Shown here: positions 51,248-60,865 of the stretch, in pieces
How positions within the stretch are numbered: position 1 is the stretch's first letter
Layout: every line of letters starts with the position of its first letter
Assembly (NCBI RefSeq): GCF_000423625.1
Contig: NZ_AUII01000002.1
Location: 186,001 to 250,000 of the forward strand
DNA from: Pseudonocardia asaccharolytica DSM 44247 = NBRC 16224
Lineage (GTDB): Bacteria; Actinomycetota; Actinomycetes; Mycobacteriales; Pseudonocardiaceae
DNA: 64,000 nt
Reading direction: 5' to 3'
Notes under the pieces: generated by a model
The model's input: the letters and a program-made list of their open reading frames with translations, nothing else
Database searches by the model: none
What the model was told of the DNA's origin: nothing
Position numbers and translations under genes: made by a program

Positions 51248-52119
51248 GATTTCGTCTCGCTTCGCTCGAGCGCGGCCTTCGCGACCCGCTTGACCAGCAA
51301 CTGGGCCATGTCCCGGCGGTAGGACGCCGGCGCGTGGACGTCGTCGGCCGGGTGGATGGCGTCCGCGACGGTTGCCGCCGCGGCCTCGATCGCCTCGGCG
51401 CTCGGTCGGCCGCCGGTGAGCGCGTCCTCCGCGGCATGCAGCCGGACCGGAACCGAGTCCACCCCGCTCACGGCCAGCCGGACCAGGTCGACCGAGCGGT
51501 CCGGGGCGAGATGGACGGCGGCCATGGCGGCCACGATGGCGAAGTCCCCGTGCCGGCGGGCCAGCTCCTCGACGGCGACGCCGGTTCCGCCGGGCAGCCG
51601 CGGCAGCCGGACGCCGATGAGTACCTCGTCGGGTTCCAGCGCCGTGGTGAACGTGGACATGAAGAAGTCCTCGGCCGGAATCGTGCGCACCCCGTTCGGG
51701 CCCTGCACGACCAGCTCGCCGCCCAGCCCGGTGACCAGGGCCGGAAGCTCGGCCGCCGGGTCGGCATGGGCCAGGCTGCCGCCGACGGTCCCGCGGTTGC
51801 GGTTGGTGATGTGGCCGACGTGGCGGAGCACCTCGGGCAGCAGCGGCACCGAGGCGGCGGCCACCGAGCTGGTCTCCACGTCGCGCTGCCGGGTCATCGC
51901 CCCGATCGCGAGCGTGCCGTTGTCCTCGCGGACGTAGTCCAGCTCGCGGACGCGGTTGATGTCGATCAAGATCGACGGGCGGGCCAGCCGGAAGTTCATC
52001 AGCGGAATGAGGCTCTGCCCGCCGGCGAGCACCTTGGCGTCGCTCCCGTGCTCGGTGAGCAGGGCGATCGCCTCCTGGACGTCACCGGCACGGGCGTACT
52101 TGACGGGCGGGGGTTTCAC
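51244..52119 (-). CDS. Molybdenum hydroxylase, FAD subunit (set 1)
   Basis: A 291-residue CoxM/XdhB-type subunit. FAD-binding motifs are LAGGQSLIPLMNFRLARP near residue 32 and GTVGGSLAHADPAAELPALV near residue 105. It takes electrons from the 2Fe-2S subunit and passes them to the final acceptor. It lies between the large subunit and the small subunit of set 1, with 4-nt overlaps on both sides, indicating tight translational coupling. Confidence 0.92.
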   Translation of the reverse strand: MKPPPVKYARAGDVQEAIALLTEHGSDAKVLAGGQSLIPLMNFRLARPSILIDINRVRELDYVREDNGTLAIGAMTRQRDVETSSVAAASVPLLPEVLRHVGHITNRNRGTVGGSLAHADPAAELPALVTGLGGELVVQGPNGVRTIPAEDFFMSTFTTALEPDEVLIGVRLPRLPGGTGVAVEELARRHGDFAIVAAMAAVHLAPDRSVDLVRLAVSGVDSVPVRLHAAEDALTGGRPSAEAIEAAAATVADAIHPADDVHAPASYRRDMAQLLVKRVAKAALERSETKS

Positions 52120-54509
52120 GCCGACCCCTCCTTCCGCGATTGGGCTTCACGAATGAGTTCCAGGAGCCGGGGTGGAGTGCACGGGAAGCGTGTCACCGCG
52201 ACGCCGAGGTCGCTCAGCGCGTCGTCGATGGCGCTGCCGACGAGCGACACCCCGGCGATCGGGCCGGCCTCGCCGACGCCCTTGATGCCGCCCGGGATGT
52301 CCGGGGCCGGGGTCTCCTGGTGGTAGAAGTGGAACGGCGGGATCTCCATCGCGGTGGGCAGCAGGTAGTCCATGAAGCTGGCCGTCTTCAGCTGGCCCTC
52401 CTCGTCGTACACCAGCTCTTCGAGAAGAGCTCCCCCCAACGCCTGGGCCAGCCCGCCCGCGAGCTGGCCGTCGACCAGCATCGGATTGATCACGGTGCCG
52501 CAGTCGTGGGCCTGCAGACAGTCCAGCAGCGACACCGTCCCGGTCTCGCGGTCGACCTCGACGAGCAGGGCGGTGCAGCCGTACGAGGTCGCCATGTTCG
52601 GTGGGTCGAACACGTCGACCTCCTCGAGCGTCGGCGTCTCCCCCTCGGGCAATCTGTTCAGCAGCCGTCGGTAGGCCGCGTCCCCGACGTCGCGGGTGGA
52701 CACCGATCGGCCGGTCGTGCCCTTGACGCTGATCTGGCCATCCTGGATCTGCAGGTCCTCCGGGGAGGCTTCGAGCAGTTCGGCGGCGATTCTGAGGATC
52801 TTCGCACGCAGTCGCTCGCCTGCCCGAAGGATCGCTGCACCCCCGAGCGGTGCGGCTCGGCTGCCGCCCGTGCCGTACCCGGTGTAGGGGCACGAGTCGG
52901 TGTCCCCGGTGATCACGACCACGTCGTCCATCGGGATGCCGAGCGTGTCCGCGGCCAGCTGGGCGTAGATGGTGTGGGTGCCCTGCCCCATGTTGATCTG
53001 GCCGGAGTAGATCGTGACCTTGCCGATGGAGTCCATCCGAACGGTCACCTCGTCGAACCCGGAGTGCGCGAGGCCGACGAGGTTGAGGATCCGGCTCGGC
53101 CCGTAGGCGCTCGGCTCGACGTGGAAGGAGTAGCCGATGCCCACGGAGCGGCCTTCGGCCCGGGCTCGCGCCTGCCGCTCCCGCCACCCCAGCTCGTCGA
53201 TCTTGCTCGTCGCCAGGTCGAGGCAGTCCGCGTAGCGACCGCTGTCGTAGGTGAAGGCGACTCCCGTGAAGAACGGGAACTCCTCGGGCGCGGGGAAGTT
53301 CTTGCGCCGGATCTCGGTCCGGTCCATGCCCAGCTTGCGGGCCGCGAGCTCGATCAGCCGCTCGTGCACGATGTTGCCCTTGGGGACGCCCCAACCGCGG
53401 TAGGAGCCGTATGGCGACCGGTTTGTCATGACGGCCTTCACCGTCACGTCCATGTTGGGGATCTTGTACGGTCCCATGCACGTCAGCACGGATGCCCACG
53501 GCGGCCCGGAGCCGACGGTGCCGAAGGCGCCGCCGAGCACGCCGTACGAGACACCGCGGAGCCCGAGGATGGTCCCGTCGCTGCGCAGGGCCATCTCGAA
53601 GTCGAGGCGCTGGTCTCGCGAGTGCGAGGTCGCGACGAAGCTTTCGGCGCGGTCTTCGATCAGCTTGACCGGGCGGCCGGTGCGTCGGGACAGGACGGCA
53701 GCGATGACCTCTTCGCCGTAGAAGTCGAACTTGTTGCCGAAGCCGCCGCCGAGGTTCGGCGTCCGGACACGGATCTTGTGCACCGGGATCCCGAAGACCT
53801 CCGCCAGCAGGTCGCGAGCCAGGTTGGGGGACTGCGTGGACAGCCAGACATCGAGGCTCCCCGCGAACGTGTCCCAGTTCACGATGCACCCGCGCGGCTC
53901 GAGCGGGCAGCCGAAGGCGCGGCCGTGCCGGAAACTGGCGCTCACCACGAGGTCGGCGGAGGCGAACGCGGCATCGGGATCGCCGGCGGTGTAGGTGAGC
54001 GAGCCACTGACGTTGTCGGGCCAATCGTCGTAGAGCTTGGGCGCGTCGGGTGCCAGCGCCGCGTCGAGGTCGGCCACGACCGGTAGCGGCTCGTAGTCGA
54101 TGTCGATGAGCTCCAGGGCGTCCTCGGCGACGTAGCGGTCGACCGCGACCACCGCCGCGACCGCCTGCCCGACCCAGCGGACTTGGTCGACGGCGAGCGC
54201 GTGCGTCTTGGCGATCCGCTGCTCGGGAATCGGGAACCAGATCACCGGCTGCTGGCCCGCGACGGTGGCGAGGTCCTGTCCGGTGAGGACGTCGAACACG
54301 CCGGGGTGCGCCCGCGCCCGGCTGACGTCGATGTTGGTGATCCGGGCGTGTGCGAGCGGGCTGCGGAGCACCGCCGCCTCGATCATCTTGGGGACCGTGA
54401 CGTCGTCGATGTACTGCCCCCGGCCGGCCAGCAGGCGGGGATCCTCGGTTCGCCTGACGCGCGTGCCGGTGTACTTGGTCTGACTCTCGACGGGTTCGAT
54501 GATGGTCAT
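52116..54509 (-). CDS. Molybdenum hydroxylase, large molybdopterin subunit (set 1)
   Basis: A 797-residue molybdopterin-cytosine-dinucleotide-type subunit. The start is ATG 54509 (MTIIEPVESQTKYTGTRVRR), overlapping the neighbouring large subunit by 4 nt; text further upstream is that gene out of frame. Motifs: VRTPNLGGGFGNKFDFYGEE near the dinucleotide site, PYGSYRGWGVPKGN at the active-site loop, and the catalytic Glu in GIKGVGEAGPIAG. The loop is not the Cys-containing CO dehydrogenase signature, so this is a hydroxylase for an organic substrate (aromatic N-heterocycle, aldehyde or similar), not a CO oxidiser. Confidence 0.9.
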   Translation of the reverse strand: MTIIEPVESQTKYTGTRVRRTEDPRLLAGRGQYIDDVTVPKMIEAAVLRSPLAHARITNIDVSRARAHPGVFDVLTGQDLATVAGQQPVIWFPIPEQRIAKTHALAVDQVRWVGQAVAAVVAVDRYVAEDALELIDIDYEPLPVVADLDAALAPDAPKLYDDWPDNVSGSLTYTAGDPDAAFASADLVVSASFRHGRAFGCPLEPRGCIVNWDTFAGSLDVWLSTQSPNLARDLLAEVFGIPVHKIRVRTPNLGGGFGNKFDFYGEEVIAAVLSRRTGRPVKLIEDRAESFVATSHSRDQRLDFEMALRSDGTILGLRGVSYGVLGGAFGTVGSGPPWASVLTCMGPYKIPNMDVTVKAVMTNRSPYGSYRGWGVPKGNIVHERLIELAARKLGMDRTEIRRKNFPAPEEFPFFTGVAFTYDSGRYADCLDLATSKIDELGWRERQARARAEGRSVGIGYSFHVEPSAYGPSRILNLVGLAHSGFDEVTVRMDSIGKVTIYSGQINMGQGTHTIYAQLAADTLGIPMDDVVVITGDTDSCPYTGYGTGGSRAAPLGGAAILRAGERLRAKILRIAAELLEASPEDLQIQDGQISVKGTTGRSVSTRDVGDAAYRRLLNRLPEGETPTLEEVDVFDPPNMATSYGCTALLVEVDRETGTVSLLDCLQAHDCGTVINPMLVDGQLAGGLAQALGGALLEELVYDEEGQLKTASFMDYLLPTAMEIPPFHFYHQETPAPDIPGGIKGVGEAGPIAGVSLVGSAIDDALSDLGVAVTRFPCTPPRLLELIREAQSRKEGSA

Positions 54510-56827
54510 GGCGCGACCTCCTCGTCGCTCCTCACGTCGCCAGCACTGCCCTGGATCGCCGCGAGCACGTCCTCCGGGATGATCGGGATGTGGTTCAACG
54601 GCGCGCCGATCGCGTCGCTGACCGCGTTGGCGATGACGGCGGCGGGCAGCAGGACCGGGCTTTCGGCCACTCCCTTCGCGCCGAACGGGCCGTCGGGATC
54701 GGGATGCTCGAGCGGGACGAACTCGACGCGCGGGATGTCGGTGGCCAGCGGCAGCCGGTAGCTCTCCAGGGTTCGCTCGCGGTAGCGGCCGTCCTCGCCG
54801 ATCCGCAGGCTCTCGTGCAGGGCGTAGCCGATGCCCTGGGTGACCCCGCCCATCACCTGGCCGTATGTGCCGTCCGGGCTGATCACCCGCCCCACCTCCT
54901 GGGCCACCACGTACCGCAGCACGCGCACGTTGCCGGTGACCGGGTCGATCTCGACCTCGGCGAGGTGCACGTGGTAGGTCGGGGTCGGGAAGGACGGGAA
55001 CATCAGGCCCGTCGCGCAACCCGGGTTGAAGTCCGGGAACGGGGTGACGAACGAGCCGGTGCCCTGCACGGGTCCGACCGTGTTCGTCGCCGCCACCGCC
55101 ACCTCGGCGATCGGGATGCTGTTGCCCGGTACGCCCTTGACCCGAACCGTCCCGTCGGCGACCTCGAGATCGTCCGCGGCCGCCTCGAGCAGCCCGGCCG
55201 CCACACCCCTGAGTTTCTCGACGACCTCGTCCGCGGCGAGCTGGGAGGCCTTGCCGACGATCCGCGTGGTCCGGCTGCCCTGCGATCCCGCGTCGAACCC
55301 GGCCACGTCGGTGTCCGGCATGGTGACGAACACGTCGGTCGGCGGGATGCCCAGCCGCTCGGCGACGATCTGGGTGACGCCCATCGACACCGCGCCGGAC
55401 CCGTTGTCGGTGGCGGCGGTGATCACCGCGACGGTGCCGTCCTCGTGCAGCTTCACGACCGCGGTGCCGGGCATCGGGTTGGTCACCCACCACGCCGCCC
55501 CGATCCCGATGCCCCGGTAGGGGCGCCGGCCGGCCTGCAGCTCCGCCCAGGGCGCGACGGACTCGACGGCGTCGAACCCCTCCCGCAGGATGCCCGCGTC
55601 GGCCAGCACCTGGCCGTTCGGCATCTCCGCGCCGTCGGTGATCAGTTGCTGCAGCCGGTAGTCCCGCCGGTCGAGCCCCAACTCGGTGGCGATGTGGTCC
55701 ATGTGCCGCTCGACCGCGTGGTACAGGTAGGTGCCGTTGACGCCGCGGAACGCGCCGGTCGGGGCGGTGTTGGTGTACATCAGCCGCGAGACGACCCGGG
55801 TCGGCCCGCACCGGTAGACGCCGCGGGCGCAGTGCAGCGCGATGCTGGCCAGCCACGGCATCTCGCCGCTGTAGGCGCCGTTGTCCGCGATCACCTCGAG
55901 CTCGCGGGCGAGGATGTTCCCGTCGGCGTCGACCGCCGAGCGCAGCCGAGTGAGCGCGTTCTCGCGACAGGGGCAGGTCAGGAGGTCCTCGGTGCGGGTG
56001 TTGACCAGCTTGACCGCCGACCCGCCCACGACCTTCGACAGCAGGGCGGCGTAGGGCTCGAGGCTCGCGTCGAGCTTGGCGCCGAACCCGCCGCCGATCG
56101 TGTGCCCGACCACCCGCACCGCCGACGGTCGGACGTCGAGGAACTGGGACACCCGATCGCGCACGTTGTAGGGGAACTGGTGGGCGGTGTGCACGGTGTA
56201 GCGCCCGTCGCGGAAGATGCCGACCGCGCTCTTGGGCTCGATGTAGGCCTGGTACTGGCGCTGGGCGACGAACTCGTCGGAGATCACCCGGTGCGCCCGC
56301 GCGAACGCCTCGTCGACGCCCGGCGGGTCGGCGATGCACTCGGCGGCGATGTTGCCCCGACGCGGGAAGTCGGGGCCGGCGGCCGGGACGTAGCTCTCCC
56401 AGCCCGGATGGACCAGCGGCGAGTCCGGCGCCATCGCCCGGACCAGGTCGACCACGGCCGGCAGCGGCTCGATCTCCAGGACGATCGCCGCGGCCGCCGC
56501 GCGTGCCTGCGCCAGGGTGTCGGCGGCCACGGCGGCGATGGGCTGGCCCTCGTAGCGCACCGCGTCGGTGGCGAACAGCCGCTGGTCCCGCAGCACCCAG
56601 CCCGCGTGGACGTCGGGGGCGTCCGCGGCGGTCAGGACGGCGTGGACCCCGGGCATCGCCGCGGCCGCGGTGGTGTCGAGCCGGGTGATCCGGCCGGCGC
56701 TGACCGGGGAACGCAGCAGCGCGCCCCAGAGCATGCCGGGCTCGGCGTAGTCGACCCCGTAGATCGCCTCGCCGCTGACCTTCGTCTGCCCGTCCGAGCG
56801 GGGCACCCGCTCCCCGATGACCGTCAT
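54506..56827 (-). CDS. Molybdenum hydroxylase, large molybdopterin subunit (set 2)
   Basis: A 773-residue large subunit, xanthine-dehydrogenase-like. It starts at ATG 56827 (MTVIGERVPRSDGQTKVSGE). Motifs: VVGHTIGGGFGAKLDASLEP, PTGAFRGVNGTYLYHAVERH at the active site, GFDAGSQGSRTTRIVGKA, and the catalytic Glu in FGAKGVAESPVLLPA. It is clearly different from the set-1 subunit in sequence, so the two enzymes probably take different substrates or act on successive ring positions. It overlaps its 2Fe-2S partner upstream by 4 nt. Confidence 0.9.
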   Translation of the reverse strand: MTVIGERVPRSDGQTKVSGEAIYGVDYAEPGMLWGALLRSPVSAGRITRLDTTAAAAMPGVHAVLTAADAPDVHAGWVLRDQRLFATDAVRYEGQPIAAVAADTLAQARAAAAAIVLEIEPLPAVVDLVRAMAPDSPLVHPGWESYVPAAGPDFPRRGNIAAECIADPPGVDEAFARAHRVISDEFVAQRQYQAYIEPKSAVGIFRDGRYTVHTAHQFPYNVRDRVSQFLDVRPSAVRVVGHTIGGGFGAKLDASLEPYAALLSKVVGGSAVKLVNTRTEDLLTCPCRENALTRLRSAVDADGNILARELEVIADNGAYSGEMPWLASIALHCARGVYRCGPTRVVSRLMYTNTAPTGAFRGVNGTYLYHAVERHMDHIATELGLDRRDYRLQQLITDGAEMPNGQVLADAGILREGFDAVESVAPWAELQAGRRPYRGIGIGAAWWVTNPMPGTAVVKLHEDGTVAVITAATDNGSGAVSMGVTQIVAERLGIPPTDVFVTMPDTDVAGFDAGSQGSRTTRIVGKASQLAADEVVEKLRGVAAGLLEAAADDLEVADGTVRVKGVPGNSIPIAEVAVAATNTVGPVQGTGSFVTPFPDFNPGCATGLMFPSFPTPTYHVHLAEVEIDPVTGNVRVLRYVVAQEVGRVISPDGTYGQVMGGVTQGIGYALHESLRIGEDGRYRERTLESYRLPLATDIPRVEFVPLEHPDPDGPFGAKGVAESPVLLPAAVIANAVSDAIGAPLNHIPIIPEDVLAAIQGSAGDVRSDEEVAP

Positions 56828-57300
56828 CGCTCGTTCCTCCCGGAGATCGTCGCGGCGACCGCGTCGAGGATCTGGCTGTAGCCCGTGCAGCGGCAGATGT
56901 TTCCCGCGAGCGCGGTCCGTACGTCCTCCTCCGACGGCTTGTCGTCCTCGCGCAGCACGGCGACGAGCGTGGTGATGAAGCCCGGCGTGCAGAACCCGCA
57001 CTGCACGCCCCCGGCCGCGACGAAGGCGGCCTGCAGCTCGCGACCGAGCCCGTCGTGGGTCAATCCCTCGGCTGTCTCCACCCGGCGTCCGGCGGTCGCG
57101 GCCGCGGCGTAGATGCAGGAGTCCACCGGAAGGCCGTCGACCAGGACGGTGCAGGCGCCGCATTCGCCCTCGTTGCAGCCCTCCTTGGTCCCGGTCAGGC
57201 CCAGGCGGTCACGCAGGACGCCGAGCAGGGTCTCCGCGGGGTCGATCTCGACCACCCTCGGTCTGCCGTTGACCGTGAACGTCAGTTCCACCGCACTCAC
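56824..57300 (-). CDS. Molybdenum hydroxylase, 2Fe-2S subunit (set 2)
   Basis: A 158-residue subunit. Cluster I lies in KEGCNEGECGACTVLVDG plus DSCIYA; cluster II in VQCGFCTPGF and NICRCTGYSQI. The GTG at 57300 is preferred because it overlaps the FAD-subunit stop in the GTGA pattern used throughout the operon; an ATG at 57324 is possible. It pairs with the large subunit directly downstream. Confidence 0.92.
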   Translation of the reverse strand: MSAVELTFTVNGRPRVVEIDPAETLLGVLRDRLGLTGTKEGCNEGECGACTVLVDGLPVDSCIYAAAATAGRRVETAEGLTHDGLGRELQAAFVAAGGVQCGFCTPGFITTLVAVLREDDKPSEEDVRTALAGNICRCTGYSQILDAVAATISGRNER

Positions 57301-58169
57301 CCTTCGCCCCCCGGGGAGGTCCATCCCGCTCGCTGCGTGCAGATCGCGGCCGCCCGGTGCAGCAGCCCGGGGATCACCCGGCGCCGGTACTCCGCGGTTC
57401 CCCGCACGTCGTCCACCGGCGTGATGTCACGCAGCACGGCGCTCGCGGCCGCGTCGATCGCGTCCGGTTCGAGCCGGCCGCCGACCAGCGCCGCCTCGGC
57501 CTCGACCGACCGGACCGGGCGGGGCCCGACCGAGGCCAGGGCGATCCTGACCTCGGTCACCGTGCCGCCGCCGTCGAACCGCAGACGCATCGCCAGCCCG
57601 ACGATCGCCACCTCCATCGCGCTGCGCCGGCCGACCTTCAGGTAGACGTCGCCGCTGCCCTCGCCGGGCTGGACCAGGGTGATCTCGGTGAGCAGCTCGT
57701 CGGCTCGGCGCGTCGTCGCCCGCCGGCCGACGATGAACTCGTGCAACGGCAGCGTCCGGGTCGCCGCGGTGCTGCGCAGCGTCACCTCGGCGTCGTGGAC
57801 GAGCAGCGCGGGCAGGGTGTCCGCGGCCGGTGAGGCGTTGCAGATGTTCCCGCCGATCGTGCCGACCACCTGCGTCTGCAGGCCGCCGCAGGTCGCGGCG
57901 GACTCGGCCAGCGCGCGGAACCGCTCGCCCAGCACACCCTTGGCCAGGTCGCGGTGGGTCACCAGCGGGCCGAAGCGAGCTGAGCCGTTGCCCTCGACCC
58001 CTCTCAGTGCGGCGATCTTCTCGATGTGGAGCAGGACCGAGGGAGCGATCTCGCGGCGGGCGAGCTGGATCATCACGTCGGTGCCGCCCGCGAGGACCTG
58101 GCACCGGTCGCCCTCGCTGGAGAGCACCTCGAGGGCTGCGTCGAGGGTCTCGACGGCGCGAAGCTCCAT
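57297..58169 (-). CDS. Molybdenum hydroxylase, FAD subunit (set 2)
   Basis: A 290-residue CoxM/XdhB-type subunit with FAD motifs VLAGGTDVMIQLARREIAPS and GTIGGNICNASPAADTLPAL. The family C-terminal domain follows (TEVRIALASVGPRPVRSVEA). The start is ATG 58169 after GGAGG-like GAAAGGAGGCGCC. It opens the run of six molybdenum hydroxylase genes and lies 21 bp after the HyuA-like gene. Confidence 0.91.
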   Translation of the reverse strand: MELRAVETLDAALEVLSSEGDRCQVLAGGTDVMIQLARREIAPSVLLHIEKIAALRGVEGNGSARFGPLVTHRDLAKGVLGERFRALAESAATCGGLQTQVVGTIGGNICNASPAADTLPALLVHDAEVTLRSTAATRTLPLHEFIVGRRATTRRADELLTEITLVQPGEGSGDVYLKVGRRSAMEVAIVGLAMRLRFDGGGTVTEVRIALASVGPRPVRSVEAEAALVGGRLEPDAIDAAASAVLRDITPVDDVRGTAEYRRRVIPGLLHRAAAICTQRAGWTSPGGEG

Positions 58170-58190
58170 GGCGCCTCCTTTCGCAGTTGG

Positions 58191-59756
58191 TCAATGCGTC
58201 TTCAGCGGCCCGGCCGCCTTGACGCGGACGCGGGCGACCGGGTCGGTGAGGTACGCCAGCGGCACTTCCTCGATCTCGACCACCTCCACGTGCGCGGGGT
58301 CGGCGCCGGCGCGGATCGCCTCGTCGCGGGCCAGCCGCACGGCCTCGGCGATGGCCTCGTCACGGCCCTCCTTGCCGTAGGCGAACACACGGTCGAGCTC
58401 ACCGGACACCGAGGCTATGGCCGCGCCGATCGCGTTGGCGACGTCGTGGTTCTCGGGGCGGTGGACACCGGCGACCCCGGCCAGCGTCTCGGGGATCAAC
58501 CCGCTGCCGCCGCCGACGGCGATCAGGGGGAGTTCGCGACCGGACGTCTTCACCCGGTCGACCGCATCCTCGATCCGCACATCGCAGGCGGCGATGGCCC
58601 GCTGCAGCAGGTCTTCGCGACCGGCCGTCCGGCGCGCGTCGCCGATCCCGCTGCCGCGCCCGGAGGCCACAATCGCATCGGTGAGGGTCGGAACCGCTCC
58701 GCCGAACACCAGCGCCTCGGTCGTCAGCCGGTAGCCGACGCTGCCCGGACCGAGCGCCACCGTGCCATCGGACTCGCTGACGATCGTGCCGCCGCCGATC
58801 GCCAGCGACACCAGATCCGGCATCCGGAAGTTCGTCCGCACTCCGCCGATCTCCACGGCGGTCGACGACTCCCGCGGGAAGCCCGCGCTGAGGATCCCGA
58901 TGTCGGTCGATGTCCCACCGACGTCGACGACCAGAGCGTCCGTCGCGCCGGTCAGGTAGCTGGCGCCACGCATGCTGTTGGTCGGTCCGCTACCGATGGT
59001 CAGGATGGGGTACCGGCGGACGTAGTCCAGGCTCATCAGGGTGCCGTCGTTCTGCGCGATGTACGCCTCGGCGGTGACGCCGTTGGCGGTCATCGCGTTG
59101 TTCAGGCCGGCGGTGACCCGGCCCGCGACCGCGACCAGCGCGGCGTTGAGGACGCAGGCGTTCTCCCGCTCCAGCAGGCCGAGGGAGCCGATCTCGTGGC
59201 TGAGCGACACGGGGACGTCGCCGAGCACCTCGCGGACCAGCTCCTCGACCCGATACTCCTGGTCGGACAACACCGGAGAGAAGACCCCGGAGATCGCGAC
59301 CGCCTCGGCCTGTTCGGAGACGCTGTCGAGGAATCGGCGCACGGCGTCCTCGTCGAGTGGCACGATCGGCTCGCCGGTCATCTCGACCCCGCCGTCGACG
59401 ATCGTCCCCCCACACGAGATCGCGGCCTTCAGGTCCACGGGCCAGTTCGACAGCGGGGGGATGGAGTGCGTCGCCGGACCGCCGAGCCGGATCGCGGCGA
59501 CCCGGTTGAGGTTGCGCCGCTCGAGGATCGCGTTGGTGGCGTGCGTCGTCCCCAGCATGACGTGGCTGACCTTCGCTGCGGCCCCGTCCTGCTGTTCGAG
59601 GACGAACTGGAGCGCCGTCAGGATCCCCGTGGTCACGTCGGGGGTGGTGGGGTGCTTGACCTTCGCCAGCAGCCGGTCCTGGGCATCGATGATGACGGCG
59701 TCGGTGTTGGTGCCGCCGACGTCGATTCCGACCCGCAGTCCGCCGCCCTCACGCAT
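58191..59756 (-). CDS. Hydantoinase/oxoprolinase A-like protein (HyuA family)
   Basis: A 521-residue ASKHA-fold protein of the N-methylhydantoinase A / 5-oxoprolinase N-terminal family. ATP motifs are LRVGIDVGGTNTDAVII at the start and ATDALVVDVGGTSTDIGIL in the middle; a further Gly motif is PLIAVGGGSGLIPETLAG. Such enzymes open cyclic imides or amides with ATP, or act with acetone-carboxylase-like partners. No HyuB partner is present; the DUF917 gene upstream, overlapping by 8 nt, is a common companion. A ring-opening step after hydroxylation is a sensible inference. Confidence 0.88.
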   Translation of the reverse strand: MREGGGLRVGIDVGGTNTDAVIIDAQDRLLAKVKHPTTPDVTTGILTALQFVLEQQDGAAAKVSHVMLGTTHATNAILERRNLNRVAAIRLGGPATHSIPPLSNWPVDLKAAISCGGTIVDGGVEMTGEPIVPLDEDAVRRFLDSVSEQAEAVAISGVFSPVLSDQEYRVEELVREVLGDVPVSLSHEIGSLGLLERENACVLNAALVAVAGRVTAGLNNAMTANGVTAEAYIAQNDGTLMSLDYVRRYPILTIGSGPTNSMRGASYLTGATDALVVDVGGTSTDIGILSAGFPRESSTAVEIGGVRTNFRMPDLVSLAIGGGTIVSESDGTVALGPGSVGYRLTTEALVFGGAVPTLTDAIVASGRGSGIGDARRTAGREDLLQRAIAACDVRIEDAVDRVKTSGRELPLIAVGGGSGLIPETLAGVAGVHRPENHDVANAIGAAIASVSGELDRVFAYGKEGRDEAIAEAVRLARDEAIRAGADPAHVEVVEIEEVPLAYLTDPVARVRVKAAGPLKTH

Positions 59757-60825
59757 GCCGGTCCGCCACGGAGAGGAAGTCGAAGTCGTAGCCGAACGCC
59801 CGGGGCCCGACCGCCCGGAGGCCCTCCGCGGTGGTCCACACCGGCGGTGACGGGAACGCGACGATCTGGATGCGCTGCCCGTATCGCGTCCCCTCGGTCA
59901 CGATTCCGTGCCCGGTGTGGATGTCGAGCAGCGTGATGATGTCCGGGACGGTCGCCAGGGGCTCGCCGTCCTCGAGCACGACGAGGTTCTCGTTCTGGAA
60001 CTCCAGCCGAAACAGTCGTCCCTTGTCGGTGCCGAGGCCCTCGATCAGGGCGGAGCCGCGGACGAATCCGCCGCTGGTGCGGCGCTCGATGTCGACCACC
60101 TTGCCCTGCCCCAGGCGCACCACCGGGGCGACCCGCACGATCGAGTCGATGGGGTCGCCGCCGCCGCGCCGGATCGTCTCCCCCATCCGGATCGCCTTGC
60201 TCACGGTCCCGGCAATGGCCGGGCGGCGGGCCTGACCGACGCTCATCGGGTAGAGCCCGCCGCAGGCCGACCCCCCGAGCGAGGCGACGCAGTTGCGGAC
60301 GAGCTTCTCCAACCAGATGTTGTCGCGCGTGTTGAACACGACGGTCTGCATCCGCTCGTCGGTGATCACCGCGGGTGAACCCGACATCCCGTACAGGTGC
60401 GGCGTGAGCATCTGCAGCTCGGGGAAGGCCCGCCCCATGAAGTCCGCGTCCAGCAGCGGCAGACCTGCGTAGGCGGCCCACGCCACCGGCAGGACGCCGT
60501 TGATGCCGCCCATCTCGAACGGCATCACGGCGGTGACCGGTCGACCGAACATACGCTCGTAGGTCTCCCGGATGGCGCGCCCCTCGGCGCCGTTGGGGAT
60601 CTTCTCCACCATGACGGTCGGGGCCCCGATCATGCCGCAAGGCATGATCAGGTCGTCGTCGTCGAACGCATCGAGCGACCTGATCTCGACCGGACCGAAC
60701 TCACGGATCGCCTCCATCGCCATCTGCTCGCCGATCCGCGGGTCGCCGCCGCCGCCCCCGGCGAACACCGTGCAGCCCAGCGCGAGCGCGGGCAGGTTGC
60801 CCAGGTCGATGTGCAACGTCGTCAT
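59749..60825 (-). CDS. DUF917 family protein
   Basis: A 358-residue DUF917 protein, a family usually encoded beside HyuA-like hydantoinase genes and probably part of the same enzyme or its ATP-coupled partner. Landmarks: ALALGCTVFAGGGGGDPRIG at the N-terminus, DDDDLIMPCGMIGAPTVMVE, and MPFEMGGINGVLPVAWAAYA in the middle. No membrane segment. It overlaps the HyuA-like gene and follows the LLM oxidoreductase by 40 bp. Biochemical function is not established for the family. Confidence 0.85.
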   Translation of the reverse strand: MTTLHIDLGNLPALALGCTVFAGGGGGDPRIGEQMAMEAIREFGPVEIRSLDAFDDDDLIMPCGMIGAPTVMVEKIPNGAEGRAIRETYERMFGRPVTAVMPFEMGGINGVLPVAWAAYAGLPLLDADFMGRAFPELQMLTPHLYGMSGSPAVITDERMQTVVFNTRDNIWLEKLVRNCVASLGGSACGGLYPMSVGQARRPAIAGTVSKAIRMGETIRRGGGDPIDSIVRVAPVVRLGQGKVVDIERRTSGGFVRGSALIEGLGTDKGRLFRLEFQNENLVVLEDGEPLATVPDIITLLDIHTGHGIVTEGTRYGQRIQIVAFPSPPVWTTAEGLRAVGPRAFGYDFDFLSVADRHA

Positions 60826-60865
60826 CCCCTCGCGACCGGGACGTCCGCGGTTCGGCGCGCGTCCA

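Noticed and set aside
54510-56339. Apparent 5' extension of the set-1 large subunit to a 1407-residue protein
   Set aside because: The upstream 600 residues are Arg/Gly/Ala-rich out-of-frame text of the set-2 large subunit; the real start is ATG 54509.
50771-58169. Aerobic CO dehydrogenase (coxMSL)
   Set aside because: Neither large subunit has the Cys-containing CO-binding loop; the loops read GSYRGWG and GAFRGVN, as in hydroxylases of organic substrates.
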